A DNA stretch of 64,000 nt. Origin: Sarcocystis neurona. Lineage: Eukaryota > Apicomplexa > Conoidasida > Eucoccidiorida > Sarcocystidae. The notes under the pieces were generated by a model, which was given only the letters and a program-made list of their open reading frames with translations, ran no database searches and was not told the DNA's origin. This document shows, one piece after another, positions 33,519 through 45,400 of this stretch (within the stretch, counting starts at the first letter, position 1; each line of letters opens with the position of its first letter). The DNA lies in NCBI GenBank assembly GCA_000727475.1, contig KL647289.1, positions 96,873-160,872 on the forward strand. Direction: 5' to 3'. A program made the translations under genes and the position numbers.

Positions 33519-36288
33519 CTCCCCCCCCCTTTTTACGTGCGTAGCAGCAGTACCGGGGGTGGTGGCTCGTCGCGGCTGCTGCTCTGTGCGGCAGCGACTC
33601 ACGGGGGGAAAAACGCAGCGGGGAAACACCTCTGCTGTGTGGACCCCAGAGAACGGCAACCCGAGCCCTAATAACAGTGAGGAGCAAGGGCAGAGAAGGA
33701 AGGGGAGAGGAGCGGCAGAGAAGAGGTCGACGGGCGGCGGCGCTGCTGCAGAAGCAGACGCAGGCGTGGCGGTGGCAGCAGCGCAGCAGGGTAGTCCGTC
33801 TTCGTCTGTCGAAAGAGAGGACGCGCCGTCGGAGAGCCGCGCGGCAGGAGCCGATGCTACCACCCCTCACGAAAAGTTGAAAAAGTGAGCAACACCACCA
33901 CCCTTATCAACAGGGGAAGGAAAAGAGTGTGCGGCGCCTCCGCAAATGCAGCGGCGCCAGAGCCGCGCGCACAGCGCAAAGTTTGACCCCCCACGAGAAG
34001 AGGAAGAAGCAGCCCTGCCCGCGCGCACGCGCTCGCTTCCTCGGCTGCCGGAAACTTTCGTCGTCCTCTGCCACTTTCTCCTCTCCCAACACCCAAATCC
34101 GTCACACCTCGTCTCCTCCCTCTTCGTCCTCTCCCTCCGCGTAGCTGCTGCTACGCGGCGCGTCCGCGTCGCACACGGCCGGTCGTCTTCTTCCCGTTTG
34201 CTACTGTTGGGGACGAGTGCTGACGTAGCTCCGCGCGGCTGCTGTTGCTGCTGTGCGGCTGCTGCACGCGCGCGACTCCTGCGGTTCCTCTGCGACTGCC
34301 GTTGCCGCTGTGCGGCTGATACGCGCGCGCGCTTGCGACTGCTGCTGTGCGCGACTGCTGTCGCTGCAGTGCGACTACTACTCTTCTTGTTGCTGTGCTG
34401 CGGCTGCGCGCGCCTGTTGCTGTGTAGCGGGGGCGCGACTGTTGCTGCTGTTGGTGGTGCGACTGGTGCAGAGCGGGCGGCGGGGCCTGCTGACTCTCTC
34501 ACTCGGGGCGGGCCCCCGGGCGCTGCTGTTGCTGCACACGTGCTCGGAGTTTGCCCACGAGCCGCGCGGCGGGGGGGGGGGGAAAATCTGGTATCTGCGA
34601 AGTGGTGGTGGTTGTTCCGGACTGTCGCTGCTGCAGCCAAACCGCGCGCGCGCAGTCCCAGCAGCAGCTGCAGCGTACGCAAGAACCCCCGCACAAATCG
34701 AAGGGACTTCTGCTACTGCCCGCGCCCCGTCGTCTGCAGGAAGACGAAGAGCGGCAGCCGTGTCGTGCAGTAGCGTACCAGCAGCTGCACCGGGTCGGAG
34801 CGCGACCGGGTCTGGTGGTGGGCGCTGCCCTCGAGGCCGTAGCGCGCTTGCGCGAGAGCAGGCGCTCATCGCCCGGCAGTGTACATATGCAGTATACACG
34901 TGGAAGAGAGCAGCCCACACACACAGAGAGAGGCTACTGTAGCGTCGAGGAAAACGGCAGCGGCTGCAGGAGCAGCGGAGGCGAAAAAGGCAACAGAGCG
35001 GCAGCAGGAGGACACACCAGGGCTGCGGCAAAACAGCCACACCACACGCCCGCAGGGACCACAGGCAACACGGCACTCCACGCTATGTCGCAAAGCAGCG
35101 CGCCTGTATAACGGCGGATGAAGTGGCCACCGCGCCGCGGCGGCTGCTTCGGCTGCTGGGCCCACGGCGGAAAGAGGAAGAGGACTACGACTCTCTTCTG
35201 TCGCAGCCGTTCGCGCGTACCGCACACAAGCCAACAGAGCGAGGGCAGCGCACCAGCGGCAGCACAGAAGCAAACGTAGCAGCAAGCCAGCTGCCCGGTG
35301 TTCGTTCACGCAGGGGCTCGTTCTTCTGCCGCTGCTGGTCCTGCAGTCGCCGAGCGGGGCGTGGAGGAAAAACGGAGAGAGGCGCAGGTACTGCACAGCT
35401 TCAGGAGGTGGGGGGCGCGGCTGCTTTTGTCGCTGGGCACCCGGGGTGCGGGGGGTGGAAGCACGCCTTTCCGAGAGGAGGTACGAAGGGGAGTTGCTCC
35501 CCGATGTGAAAGCGAAGAAGGCGCGGACGTGGGCTGTTCGGTTGTTTCCGCCAGAGAGGGAGCGGCAGTCCGAGCGGGCGAGTGCAACGCGCGGACGAGC
35601 GACGACAACCCTTCCCGGCAAGATGAAGCAACAGAAGCCAGCCGCGCGCGGAGGAGAAGAAGGACAGAGAAGAGGAGAAGGAAAGGGCCAGTGCGTCCCG
35701 AACCGGCGAAGGCACTCCCAACACTAAGATTTGCAAGGGTGGGTCCTTGGCGACAGTCGTCTCTCCCGAGAGAAACAACTGGAAGCAAAGCACGCGCGCG
35801 ACCACACTCACTACCCCTGCGCGCGAAACGGGACCAGAGAGTAGAGGAGGCCTCTCACTGTCGCTTTTGCAAGCACGCGTGGTGTACGTGCGCACGCACG
35901 CGGGCGGTTCCGACGCTCTAAATTTTTTTCCCGTCGTGGCCTGGGCCGGTCCTGCTGCTCTTTTCTTCTCCTGCCGCGAGCGCGCGCGCGCGGCTCCGGC
36001 GGTGTTGCGGCGGCTGCTGATGCTGTGGCGCGGGTGCGCGCGCTCGTTGGCCCCTCCTCTGTATCTCCCACAAACGCGTGCGTGCACACACGCCGGCCGC
36101 GCGAGGAGTCGGGGGCTGCAGCGGAGGCAGCCGCAACTGAAGGACGAGAACAGAGAGTACGACGACGCGCGGGACGCAGCTGCGGGACGCAGCAGCCCCC
36201 GGCGTGACGCGTGAAGAAGCGAGAGCACGCCCCTCTCTGCCGTCGCGCGCGCACTTGGCGCGAGTGCCAACCGGTGTAGTAGCGGGGG
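33519..36288. other. CpG-rich block with conflicting open frames
   Basis: Dense CGCG tracts make long stop-free frames on both strands. Candidates are 33867-34694 minus (275 codons, Gln run and Arg/Ser-rich) and 35298-35921 plus (207 codons, acidic then basic). They overlap other open frames, and none has a convincing start, splice chain or domain. I claim no gene. Confidence 0.4.
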
Positions 36289-37145
36289 TTGTTCGCGCAG
36301 ACGCTGCTCCTGGTTCGCCTGTGCACTGTTTTTTGCGTGCGCCGGTGTGGTTCCGAGTGGCTGCCGTCCTGCTGCGGTGTTCCTCTCCTTTTCTTCCTCC
36401 GGAGGTCTGGTCGCGTACGGCTCCGCGTGCCAAAGGGCGTGGCGGCTACTACTAGCACTACTACTCGTACAACTACTGCGCGCGGCACTGTTGTGTGGAG
36501 CGAGCCGCCGCGTTTTCTGCTCTCTTGCGGTCGTCGGTGTAGCTCTTGCTCCTGTGTGAATCTGCAGTTGCAGGTAAACGCGCGCGCGGTGCTCGAGCTG
36601 ATCTCGCTGCTCTGCGGGGGGCCGGGTGGTGCTCAGGCCGCGCGGTGTCCACGTTCCAGCTGCGCGGGTAAGAGTCCCCTTTCGTCTTCCTCCGCCTTTC
36701 GGTCAAACTGGCTGCTGGGACTGCGCACGCACACAAAATTCGCTCGCTGACTCTCACTGCTGGTGTCCGCAGGCGGTGCTGGTGCAGTAGCCGCTTGTTG
36801 CCCTGCTGCGTGCTGGCAGGTGTTCCTCCTCCTGCTCTGTTCCTCCGCGTGGTGGTGGTTCCGCCGCGCGTCCACTTCACGCGCCGTGGTGCCGCCCTCT
36901 TCCGTGTCTGCTGGCGGTCCTGTGCTTCAGCTGGCGCACAGCCACTCGATTTTTTTGGCGGAACTGCCGCAGACCCAACAGAGCAGCTCCGTCTGCTGCG
37001 GAGAGGAGCTGCGTGGTTGCGATGCGAGCGCGACTCACGGCAGCATCCCCGATTCCGCCCCGACAACACTGTAGTAGAAGCGGTCTTCTATCGTGTTCAC
37101 GACAACGGTGTATCACCCTGCCGTGCGGCCGCTGCGAAGGCCTGA
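36289..37145 (+). CDS. Possible spliced plus-strand gene fragment, function unknown
   Basis: Two coding-like segments join across a good intron. The upstream frame runs through a Thr-rich stretch (AATTSTTTRTTTARG) to the donor GCGG|GTAAGA at 36668. The acceptor GTGCTGGCAG at 36819 continues in phase 1 with VPPPALFLRVVVVPP and a complex segment (DFFGGTAADPTEQLRLLRRG, VVEAVFYRVHDNG) to a stop at 37145. A nearer acceptor at 36772 (CCGCAG) is an alternative. The start is not visible; the frame merely opens near 36289. The intron (36668-36819) has a branch-like CTGAC and a pyrimidine-rich end. I recognise no family. The gene may continue through donor-like sites after HDNG. Confidence 0.4.
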
Positions 37146-38226
37146 CCTGCTGCCGCGTTGCACCTGCTGGCGAGCTGCCCTGCCACGTCACACCAGCGCG
37201 TGACCGGCGTGTGTGTGGATCTCTTCCAGATCTGCGGGTGGCATCTACTCTTGCTCCTGCGCTGCTCTTGCGCTTGCTGCTGGTACGGGTCCTTGCAGCG
37301 GGTGTACGTGTGCTGCTGCCACCCCACCACCAACCGACGCGTGCAAAGGTGATTTGCCGGCGTTGGCAGGCCTGTCTCTGCCCCAGGAACCCAGCACAAC
37401 CAACACAGGTGCGGCCCTGCAACTGCAGGTGCTGCTACCGCCAAACCACCACCCCGGTACCTATCAGTGGCGTCTTCTCGTCTACACAGATCTGCTGGTG
37501 TGCCGCTCGCGCTCCTCCCTCCTCGGTGTCGTTGCTGCTGCGAGCTTCTTCTGTGTCTCCGTTACTCCGCGCGCTGCTGCGTGCCGCTGGAGTCCCTAAG
37601 CTGCTGCCGCTGTCTTCCCTCCTATTGTATCGCAGAGGCTGCGCCGCCCGCGTTATCACTCTCACCGCGCGCAGGGACGCGTTGCTCTAAAGCTCTTCCG
37701 CGATGCTCTGCTGCGTACCCGTGGAGTGGTGGCTGCTGTTGCCGATGTCCCGCCTACACCGCCCAGCGCGCCGCCTATTACTGTACGCGGCCCCTACTAC
37801 CCTGCTACTGCCCCTGCCGGCCGCTGCTGCTTTTGTTGCTTCCTGCCGGCGTTGGCGCTGCCTCCTCTCTTGGGCTGTGTTGCTCGTGCTTCCGCCAGGG
37901 CTGCTGCTGTTGCTGTCTCTTTTGCCGGGTCTGCTGCTGCGTGTCCACCCAGGGCTGCGCGGGGTCGTGTACTTGTACATCGCCTCCCTCTGTCTGCAAC
38001 TGTTTCTGGCGACCACACGTGCCTCGGCGGCTCTCGAGCACCTTTCGGCTGCTGCTTCTCCCCACGCTAACGCTACGGTGGGGTGTATATGTGCCGGAGC
38101 TGCTCTTTGGCCGCTACGTGGCCGCTACACTGCTGCCGCTGCTTTACGTTACACGCTCCACGTCCACCAATCCTCCTGTGTTCTCTGTTTAGCACTCACT
38201 GCTGCTGACACTGCTGCTCAGCCCCG

Positions 38227-38403
38227 ATGGTACCAAGAATGCTAGGTGCAGCTACCACACGACTTTTTAGTGCTGCTTCTTTCCAACCTGGTATCACAGC
38301 CGTCCCACCTGCTGTTGCAGCCTCCTTCACCTCGCCGCCACCCAGTTTTCGCCTGCCTGTGCAAGGCCGCAAGCCCAGGGCACCGCTTTTGCTGATGATA
38401 TGA
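38227..38403 (+). CDS. Small ATG-started ORF, 58 aa, within the shifting-frame zone
   Basis: Starts MVPRMLGAATTRLFSAASF and ends with a Pro/Ser and basic tail. Composition is ordinary and low in repeats. It is too short to judge alone and may be an exon or remnant of the surrounding gene. No domain recognised. Confidence 0.25.
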   Translation: MVPRMLGAATTRLFSAASFQPGITAVPPAVAASFTSPPPSFRLPVQGRKPRAPLLLMI

Positions 38404-39276
38404 CCAGGGTTCCAGCACTGCTGTTGCTGCTGCTGGTACTACTCCTCCTGGCCCTTTGTTGTTGCTGTTGGCGATACGCTGCCCGGCTTTGCTGTTGTAG
38501 TTCTTGTCTCGCTGCCGCTTCGCAAACATCTCCAAGACCTCCTACACGGAGGCGGCGGTGGACCGTAACAACGGCAGCGGCAGAACTTGTCGTGTGGGGC
38601 CGCACGTTCCACACTAAATCTTCAGATGTGTTTCTAAAAAAAAAAGCGCTTCTTCTGTTCCACGTGCGAACACCAAAGAGATCCAGCAGACACCATGCGC
38701 AGATGGGAAGGAGGCGAAGATGCGGAAGGCGAATAGAGCAGTCAGGGAATAGCAGAACAGACAGAACAAGGAGCGGTGTGAACTGTTTCTAAACGCACGT
38801 GCTCCACAGCTCCCCTGCTGATATTGCTGCTATGGCGGCGTGGTCTGACGCGGCGCCTGCTGCGACAGCCGCACCATCAGAACGACGTCGGCGCCCGCTG
38901 CAGCCAACAAGTGTCGATCCACACCACCAAACGGTGCGAGGAGGTGGTTCGCAGGCCGCCCGCTGCTGCAGCTGGTGCTGCTGCCCAGCTACTGTCACGA
39001 AGAATCGGCTGTGTTGCTCGCGCCCTCGCTACTGCTGAGGTTCTTCACTCAGGCCTCTTCGAGCGCTTCCCTTGTCGGCTGCTGTCCACGTCGCGCTGCT
39101 GCGGCTCGGTTGACACGCGATCGTCGGCTGCTATTGTGACGTTTGATGCTTTTGCCCTTGCAGGCTGCTTCGTTGCCGCTGCTGCTGGTCAGGGTTGTGC
39201 GCGTGCGACCAGGTTTCCCTATGACTGAACTTCTGGTACAGACTGCTGTCTCTGCGCATCCGCCGCTGTTGTACGT

Positions 39277-39708
39277 ATGCTTACCCACCTGCAAAGTGCG
39301 GCAGTCCAGTCACCTGAGCCCGTTGTGCGAGAATCCTGCTGGGAGACCCAAGCTTTTGCTTCTTTGGACACGGTAGTGCAGCCACAGCAACTAAGCATCG
39401 CCGCCGCTGCTATCGCTACCCGTGCCCTTGTTGCTGTCTGTAGCTGCTCCACCACCTGCTGTTCCTCTGCCGCCAGCGGGCGGCGTTGCTTCTGTCCGTG
39501 CGGTAGCCAGTGCTCCTGCTGCAGTCCCAGGGGCCTTGTGGCAGCTGCGTGTACTACGGTAGTAGGCGCCGACAGCTGCAACAACACAAAGTACTTGGGA
39601 AAAGAACCAGTCGCGACAACAACAGCTGCTGCTGAAAGACGGATCTACGAACTTGCAGGCGATCACGTGCTGCCGCCGCAAGCTCTCCACGTGCTGGTCT
39701 CGTTGTAG
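39277..39708 (+). CDS. ATG-started ORF, 143 aa, within the shifting-frame zone
   Basis: The frame begins MLTHLQSAAVQSPEPVV and includes Ala-rich, Cys-rich (CSCSTTCCSSAAS) and complex parts (NNTKYLGKEPVATTTAAAER, IYELAGDHVLPPQALHVLV). Around 39440-39540 another frame reads better as Ala/Pro-rich sequence, as if one base had been gained and later lost. It could be a frameshifted pseudogene piece or part of a spliced gene. Confidence 0.3.
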   Translation: MLTHLQSAAVQSPEPVVRESCWETQAFASLDTVVQPQQLSIAAAAIATRALVAVCSCSTTCCSSAASGRRCFCPCGSQCSCCSPRGLVAAACTTVVGADSCNNTKYLGKEPVATTTAAAERRIYELAGDHVLPPQALHVLVSL

Positions 39709-42430
39709 CAAGCACCCACTGTCACTGCAGCTCACACGCGGGAAGGCGTGCGTAAGAGAGAGATGCTTTGGAATGTGTCGAAACGTCGCTATTGCAACTT
39801 GGGAACTTCTGCGTTACCCTCCCGTTCTGGTTATTGCTAACGCGGTTTCTTCCTCGTAGCGATACGTCTCGGCTCGGCCAGTCCTGCTGTTGGTGGTGCG
39901 AACACCATAGCTGCTTCAAGTAGAACTGCTGGTGGAAGGACCGCCTGCGGAAACGGCTGCTATTGGGGCACGCCGGTATTTCTGCTCCTGCTTCACGTAC
40001 TGCTGCGAATGCTGCAGCTGTTGCTGTCGGGAGTAATGACGCTTCTGCTGAAAGAACTGTTGTCGCTGCAGCTGCTGGTCTGGGTGGCTGTGTGTGTCTG
40101 CACGTTGTGCTGTTGCTCCGGCGAGTGTCGTTACTCCGCATCTGGGTGAGCAGCTGCTGGAGTGTGTCTGCTGGACTGGTATCAGCGAAGCGGTGGCTGC
40201 CGCTCTTTTTCAAGACGGGGTGCTCCGAGTGCTGCTGTTCTTAATGTCGTGTAGGTCATCATTTGTACGCTTCTGCTGCTGTTACTGCTAGCAGGAAGGT
40301 TGCTGACGCTTATTCTCCTACACGTGTTCGTTACCGATGCTGCACCGCCGTATACACTGGAACGGAAAAAGAGGTTGGCACACGGGGCGAGACACTCGAG
40401 GTAACACGTCGGCGCGAATCTAAGGATTACTGCCGCTGGTGCTAATGCTGCTGTTGCTGGTTCTACTGGTGTGGTCACTCGAGGTACTGATATACACATC
40501 GCTTTTGATGCGTACGCAGGAATCTTTCTGGTGTAACTGTTCTGGCTGGACTGCTCGCGTGGTGTTGGCCACACTGCGCTGCTCCTGGTTCTTCCACCGG
40601 TGCTGCCGCCGCTACCGCTGGTAGTGCTGCTGCTGCTGCGGACGTGGCGTGCCTGCCTGCCGACACCCTCTGCTCAGCAGCAACAACCGCAGATGGTTGT
40701 GTAGAACAGACACCACAGGTGCTGCAGATGGACCAGTGCTTGTCCACTCCTAGGTGAGGCGACTGACACAAAGAGTAGCCCCTGCCCTAGCGCTGGCACG
40801 AAAGTCCTAAAGCGTAGCAGCAGCAGGGCAAGCCTTCAACACAAAATTTTATCTCTGTTACCCTGACGGAAAGGGCAGCAGCGACCAGAAGCGAGTAGAA
40901 GACGTGGTAGTCGCTGTGGTAGTAATAGTAGGTGCAGTACAGAAGTAGACCTTCAGAAGGTTTGACGGCTACAGGTCTCGACACAAGGGAGACGCCTCCC
41001 CCGTTGCAACGGGGGGATGGTCCAGGAAAAGCCTCAGCATCGGCGTCCGCGAACCAGCGAGTGGCGGGCAGAGATGCTGAGGAGGTTAGAAGTTGCGTGA
41101 GAAGAGGAAGATATCAGCGTTGTTGATTCTGAGACACGGAGGCGTCTGTGTTGTAGATGAAGAAGACCTGCAGACAACATTGCGTCTGCGCGCCACGGCG
41201 ATCCTCAGTACAGATGTGTGCGGACAGAGCAGCGGTGTTGGTGAAGGTGGTGATCCTGGTGCTGCTCGCGCTGCTTCTGTGCCACTGCTTCTTCGTCGTC
41301 CTTCACTCCAAGACCTCGTTCACACGCGTAGCTGCCTGTGTTGCTGCTCCCGGTGCAGATGCTACGTCTTCTGCCGATGGTGTCCCTCCTTCGCACGCAG
41401 CCACTGCAAGGGAAGCAGTGACAACAGCAGCTTGACCGGCCGACACCGACTCGTACTCGCCACTGGTCGAGGCGAGCAGGCCGCAGCACATACTCCCACC
41501 CTCCGCGCGCGATCCTCAAACGCAGCGGCAATCGTAAAGACGACGTGTGCCTACAACGTAGGCGACGATGACGGCAGCCTCATCCTCAAGCCAGCGCACC
41601 ACTGGCCTCGGAAAATGATGCAGAAAAAGCAGCACCAGCAGCAGCTTGTAAATCACGCATAGCCGCTGCACACGCGAGAGCCTTGCGCAGCTGTTGCAGC
41701 AGAGTAAAAACCTCTACGAACTGCAGGACGAAACCGAGAGGAGGAAGAGTGGAGTAGCAGCCGCAGCAGACGCCACTCGATACACAGAGGGACTGCAACA
41801 GCAGCACAAGCAGGTGTAGAGCAAGGGAGAATTTTGTCTTTTCGTCCGGCGAGTAGGGGTAACCGACGCCTTGAGCACGAACCATAGCAGCTGCTGTGTG
41901 GCTTGAATCAGATGGGAGTCCTCCGCCTTGCCCTGTTGCCGCGGCTGCAGGTGCTCGTGTTGATGGCGGTGCTGATGTTGCTGCTGGTGTTGTTCTTCCT
42001 GTCATCACGGGAGCTCTTTACGCCCTTGCTGGCTTTCAAATGTCACTTCTCCTGTTGTAAATACAGCTACGCTTCGAACTGTTGCCACTGCTGCTCCTTC
42101 TGCTGCCGTTTTTCCTGCTGCGACTGCTACTGCTTCTGCTGCTGGTGCCTGCTGCTGCTCGTAGCGCGGCTGCTGCAATCTGTTGCGAGAAGGCGACTTG
42201 TACACTTCCCTTCTGCTGCAGCAAGAGATGTAGATGACAACCGTCGCTGGTGGTAATTCGTGGAACCAGCGGCCAATCTCAGCGTGCTGGGGTCCGGCTG
42301 TAGGTGCTGTTCCCACAGGCACAATTCGTAAGAGGCTGCCGCCTTTCTTTATTTTGTTCTGCTGTTGCGCAACCTGCGAGTGTACAGCCGTATTTGTTGC
42401 TGACGGTGATGATCGTGCCTCTTAGCGGAC

Positions 42431-45400
42431 GCTGGTGGAAGAACTCTGTGACAAATCCCTGCTGCACACCCTCACTCGCAAGCAGCGCATCGCTTCCGTA
42501 CTATAAAATTACCTGTCATTAGAAAGGTGCACTGGCTATTTCTGTTTTAGTCAGAAGAACAAACATTTGCACATATGTCTGGTTGTATTATCTCTTCTTT
42601 AGCACGAACAATTGTCCTCCTGTGGTGGAACCTGTGCGTAGGTTATGGACATTTTTGTAGCGACTACGCAGAAGACTAGAGCTGCGAAATAGCCGCTGGG
42701 TAGACACAGTAATAGTGAATGCTCTCCGTGTAGGCGCAGGACCTAGTAGTACTGTTATCTCTCTTTGCGCGTGTGGAAAAGTACGTTTCTCGCTACACAC
42801 ATATATGCTTTACCAATATTCTGTTTGATGCACGACCATGCATTTGCATTGCAGCAGCAACGTCGTACTTCTGCAGAAGAGCTACGCCACTTCTCCTTTT
42901 AGCGTACTGCTGAATACTCCTCGCTTTTCTTGGTCTCTTGTCTTATTTACTTATTTATTCTCGTTCTCCTCCGTAGTGCTGGAAGTCACCTTCCAAACGA
43001 ACGAAAAATATATGTGTTTCTATTAGCGGCGCTTTCGCTATCGAAACCCGAAAATTGTCAGACTGGCCCATCTACATCTTGGACGACACCGTCTCCAACT
43101 GTGTGGCACGAGTATCCTGCTTTCACATTTCTGGCTTGCCTTGTCGGGTAAACGGTGAGTCATTTCTTTCTATCCAGTCTCCCCACTGTGTGCTGGTGCG
43201 AAGATATGAATACCTAATACACCTACATCTGCACAATACATCCATGTCTGTGTGCAGTGTACGTACACATGGATACGTGTATGCAGACAAACCAACGCCT
43301 TGTGAGTGCAGTTACAGAACAAGTGTCGATGCAATAAATACACGCAGAGGAACGCCATGGCGTGCATCGGTAATTATAAATATAGATACCTATATTCGTA
43401 TACTCATACCTACACATATATATACATATATATGTATTAGATATGTGGGTAGATAGAGAAATATATGCGTAAATCTCACTTAGCTCTGTAAGGCAGCAGT
43501 GCGTCCAGTGACTTCGATGCTTCCGTGGCTCTCCTCTGATTTATTTGAGCGGATTAAGCAACTTCGTGTGAGAGACATCTACACCATCCGCCCAAACTCT
43601 GGATGATGCACTTACTTGCTTTCTTTCTTCTGTGATCAAGTGTCTCCTCAGTCGAGTGGACATGGAGTCTGAAACTACTGTTTAACGGCTTGCTTCCAGT
43701 ATACAGGGGGACGAGGTCTCTGCTTACTCCGCTCCCTGCCAGTGTCCGAATATCTTCCTTGTTTGTCCTAGAACATAATTCGTCCGAAAAACTACCTCAA
43801 AATGCTCCCACTTCTCCGCAGTCGACAAGTCACAACTTTTTGTAGCAAAGCTCTGGCTGTTCTCTGGCCTGGTTTTCAACACTTGACTGGACGAGGCGCA
43901 TAGTCCCTCACTTCTGTTCTGAAGCACACCAAAATATATCACAGACCGTATTCTGTTCCGCACCATTACAGGCAGCATCTACTTGTGTATATATTTCGTA
44001 TGTTACGATTTCAAGGAGACGTGTACGTCTGCATGTGTTACTTTGAGTCAAACGGCATACGCACCTGCTTTCATTTTATAAAGTACCACAACACTGCACC
44101 TTCCTGATTCCCTGATTGTTTTTTTTTCATTAAACGAGATTCATAGTTCCTAAGTGTCACGTGTGTCTCAGTATCACGTTACTGCCCCTCGCATTAAAAC
44201 GAGTACACAGCCGACATTTCCGCCTTCTCAAAGTCGCGTCTGTCTGTTCGTATAACGATTTCCTCTGTCACTTCTCCGTCTTTCTCTGGACCACTGATTT
44301 TCCGTTGGAAAAGGTTTCAACCCCTTGCACGCCCTCCTCCACAAACCTACACACAGCAGGCGTACTGCTGTGTCTTCTAGAGTCGAAAATTGTAAATTTG
44401 TTGTTTCCACTTACGTGTGTGTGTCTTGTGTCCTCTCTCGCGCTCTTCATGAACTTGTGCTGCCACTTGCCACTGCCCCACGCAGCTAAGGTCATCTCTC
44501 CTGTAGCAGATGCTTGTGTTGTCGTCGACGTTCGAACGAGACCTTAACTTTGTGTATGTTCCTGCCTCACTTCGACACATTTCTTCGATAATTACATTTG
44601 TGATTGCTGCCTGTGTTATTGACAAAGAGGAAATCTACTGTTTCGCCTCCGCCAGCTTCTCTACTTAGGTCTTAAGTCGCAGCGGTGTCCATTGAAGCTC
44701 CTGGCTCCGAATGAAACTTGCACGACTCTTAGTCCTTTTAGTTGCTCCACCCGTCACTCTCTGCTAGAGTGTCAGGCGCCCAGGCAGAATCGGGTTCTGT
44801 AGGGGCACCATGACAAACTAGTTCCTCCTGATGATCATGGCCCGTGCTTACCGCAGCTTTTCCGTCATCAGTACGTGACTTTCAGTGTTTGTGTGTCCGG
44901 GAATATGAGTGGCGTGGACCAAAACACCCACTGCGTTTCTTTAAGTAGTGGAGAACATTCCGTAGAATAGCTCCCATTACAGTTCCTCGTGTTCTCCTCA
45001 TTGTCTTTGTGGTGCGGGAGCCTGGATAATCATGAAAGGGACTTACTAACAGTGTTTTCTTCTTTTAGGTGCTGCAGTACACTCGTCACCACTCTAAATG
45101 CTTGAGAACAGAGTTACTCCACGCTGAAAGCTAACCCTTTATACATATAAATACTTATAGATATCTGTAGGAAAGAGTAAGCTTTATTGTCTGACTGACC
45201 GTTACACGGAGAAGCACGCACATGTACTAATCGAAACATAATATTCCTGTGGCTATCCCTAGTTTCCAACTACTTGGGACGTGGGGGTATTGGTACCGAA
45301 TAAATATGGTGTATCAAAAATATCAAGTGCAACGGCGGTCACACTTATTCAGGACAGGATATTTACCAGTCCCTATTCACTACTCTCTTCTTTAGACTAC

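Larger units (their letters stand above)
37146..42430 (+). other. Ala/Val/Thr-rich coding-like DNA in shifting frames
   Basis: Across five kilobases the plus strand shows RNY-type codons (GCT, GTT, GGT, ACT with variable third bases), but the frame changes every 60-150 bases. Readable pieces include ALQLQVLLPPNHHPGTYQW (near 37420), GSTGVVTRGTDIHIAFDAY (near 40470), SSTGAAAATAGSAAAAADV (near 40600) and GARVDGGADVAAGVVLPVI (near 41960). Either many short exons, a decayed gene, or sequence errors near the gap could explain it. Pieces of the minus strand also read plausibly, so the strand is not certain. ATG-started pieces are listed at 38227 and 39277. Confidence 0.4.

Noticed and set aside
37146..42430. 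Retrotransposon or reverse-transcriptase remnant
   Set aside because: No RT, integrase, protease or RNase H motif, no long terminal repeats and no poly-A tail could be seen in any frame.
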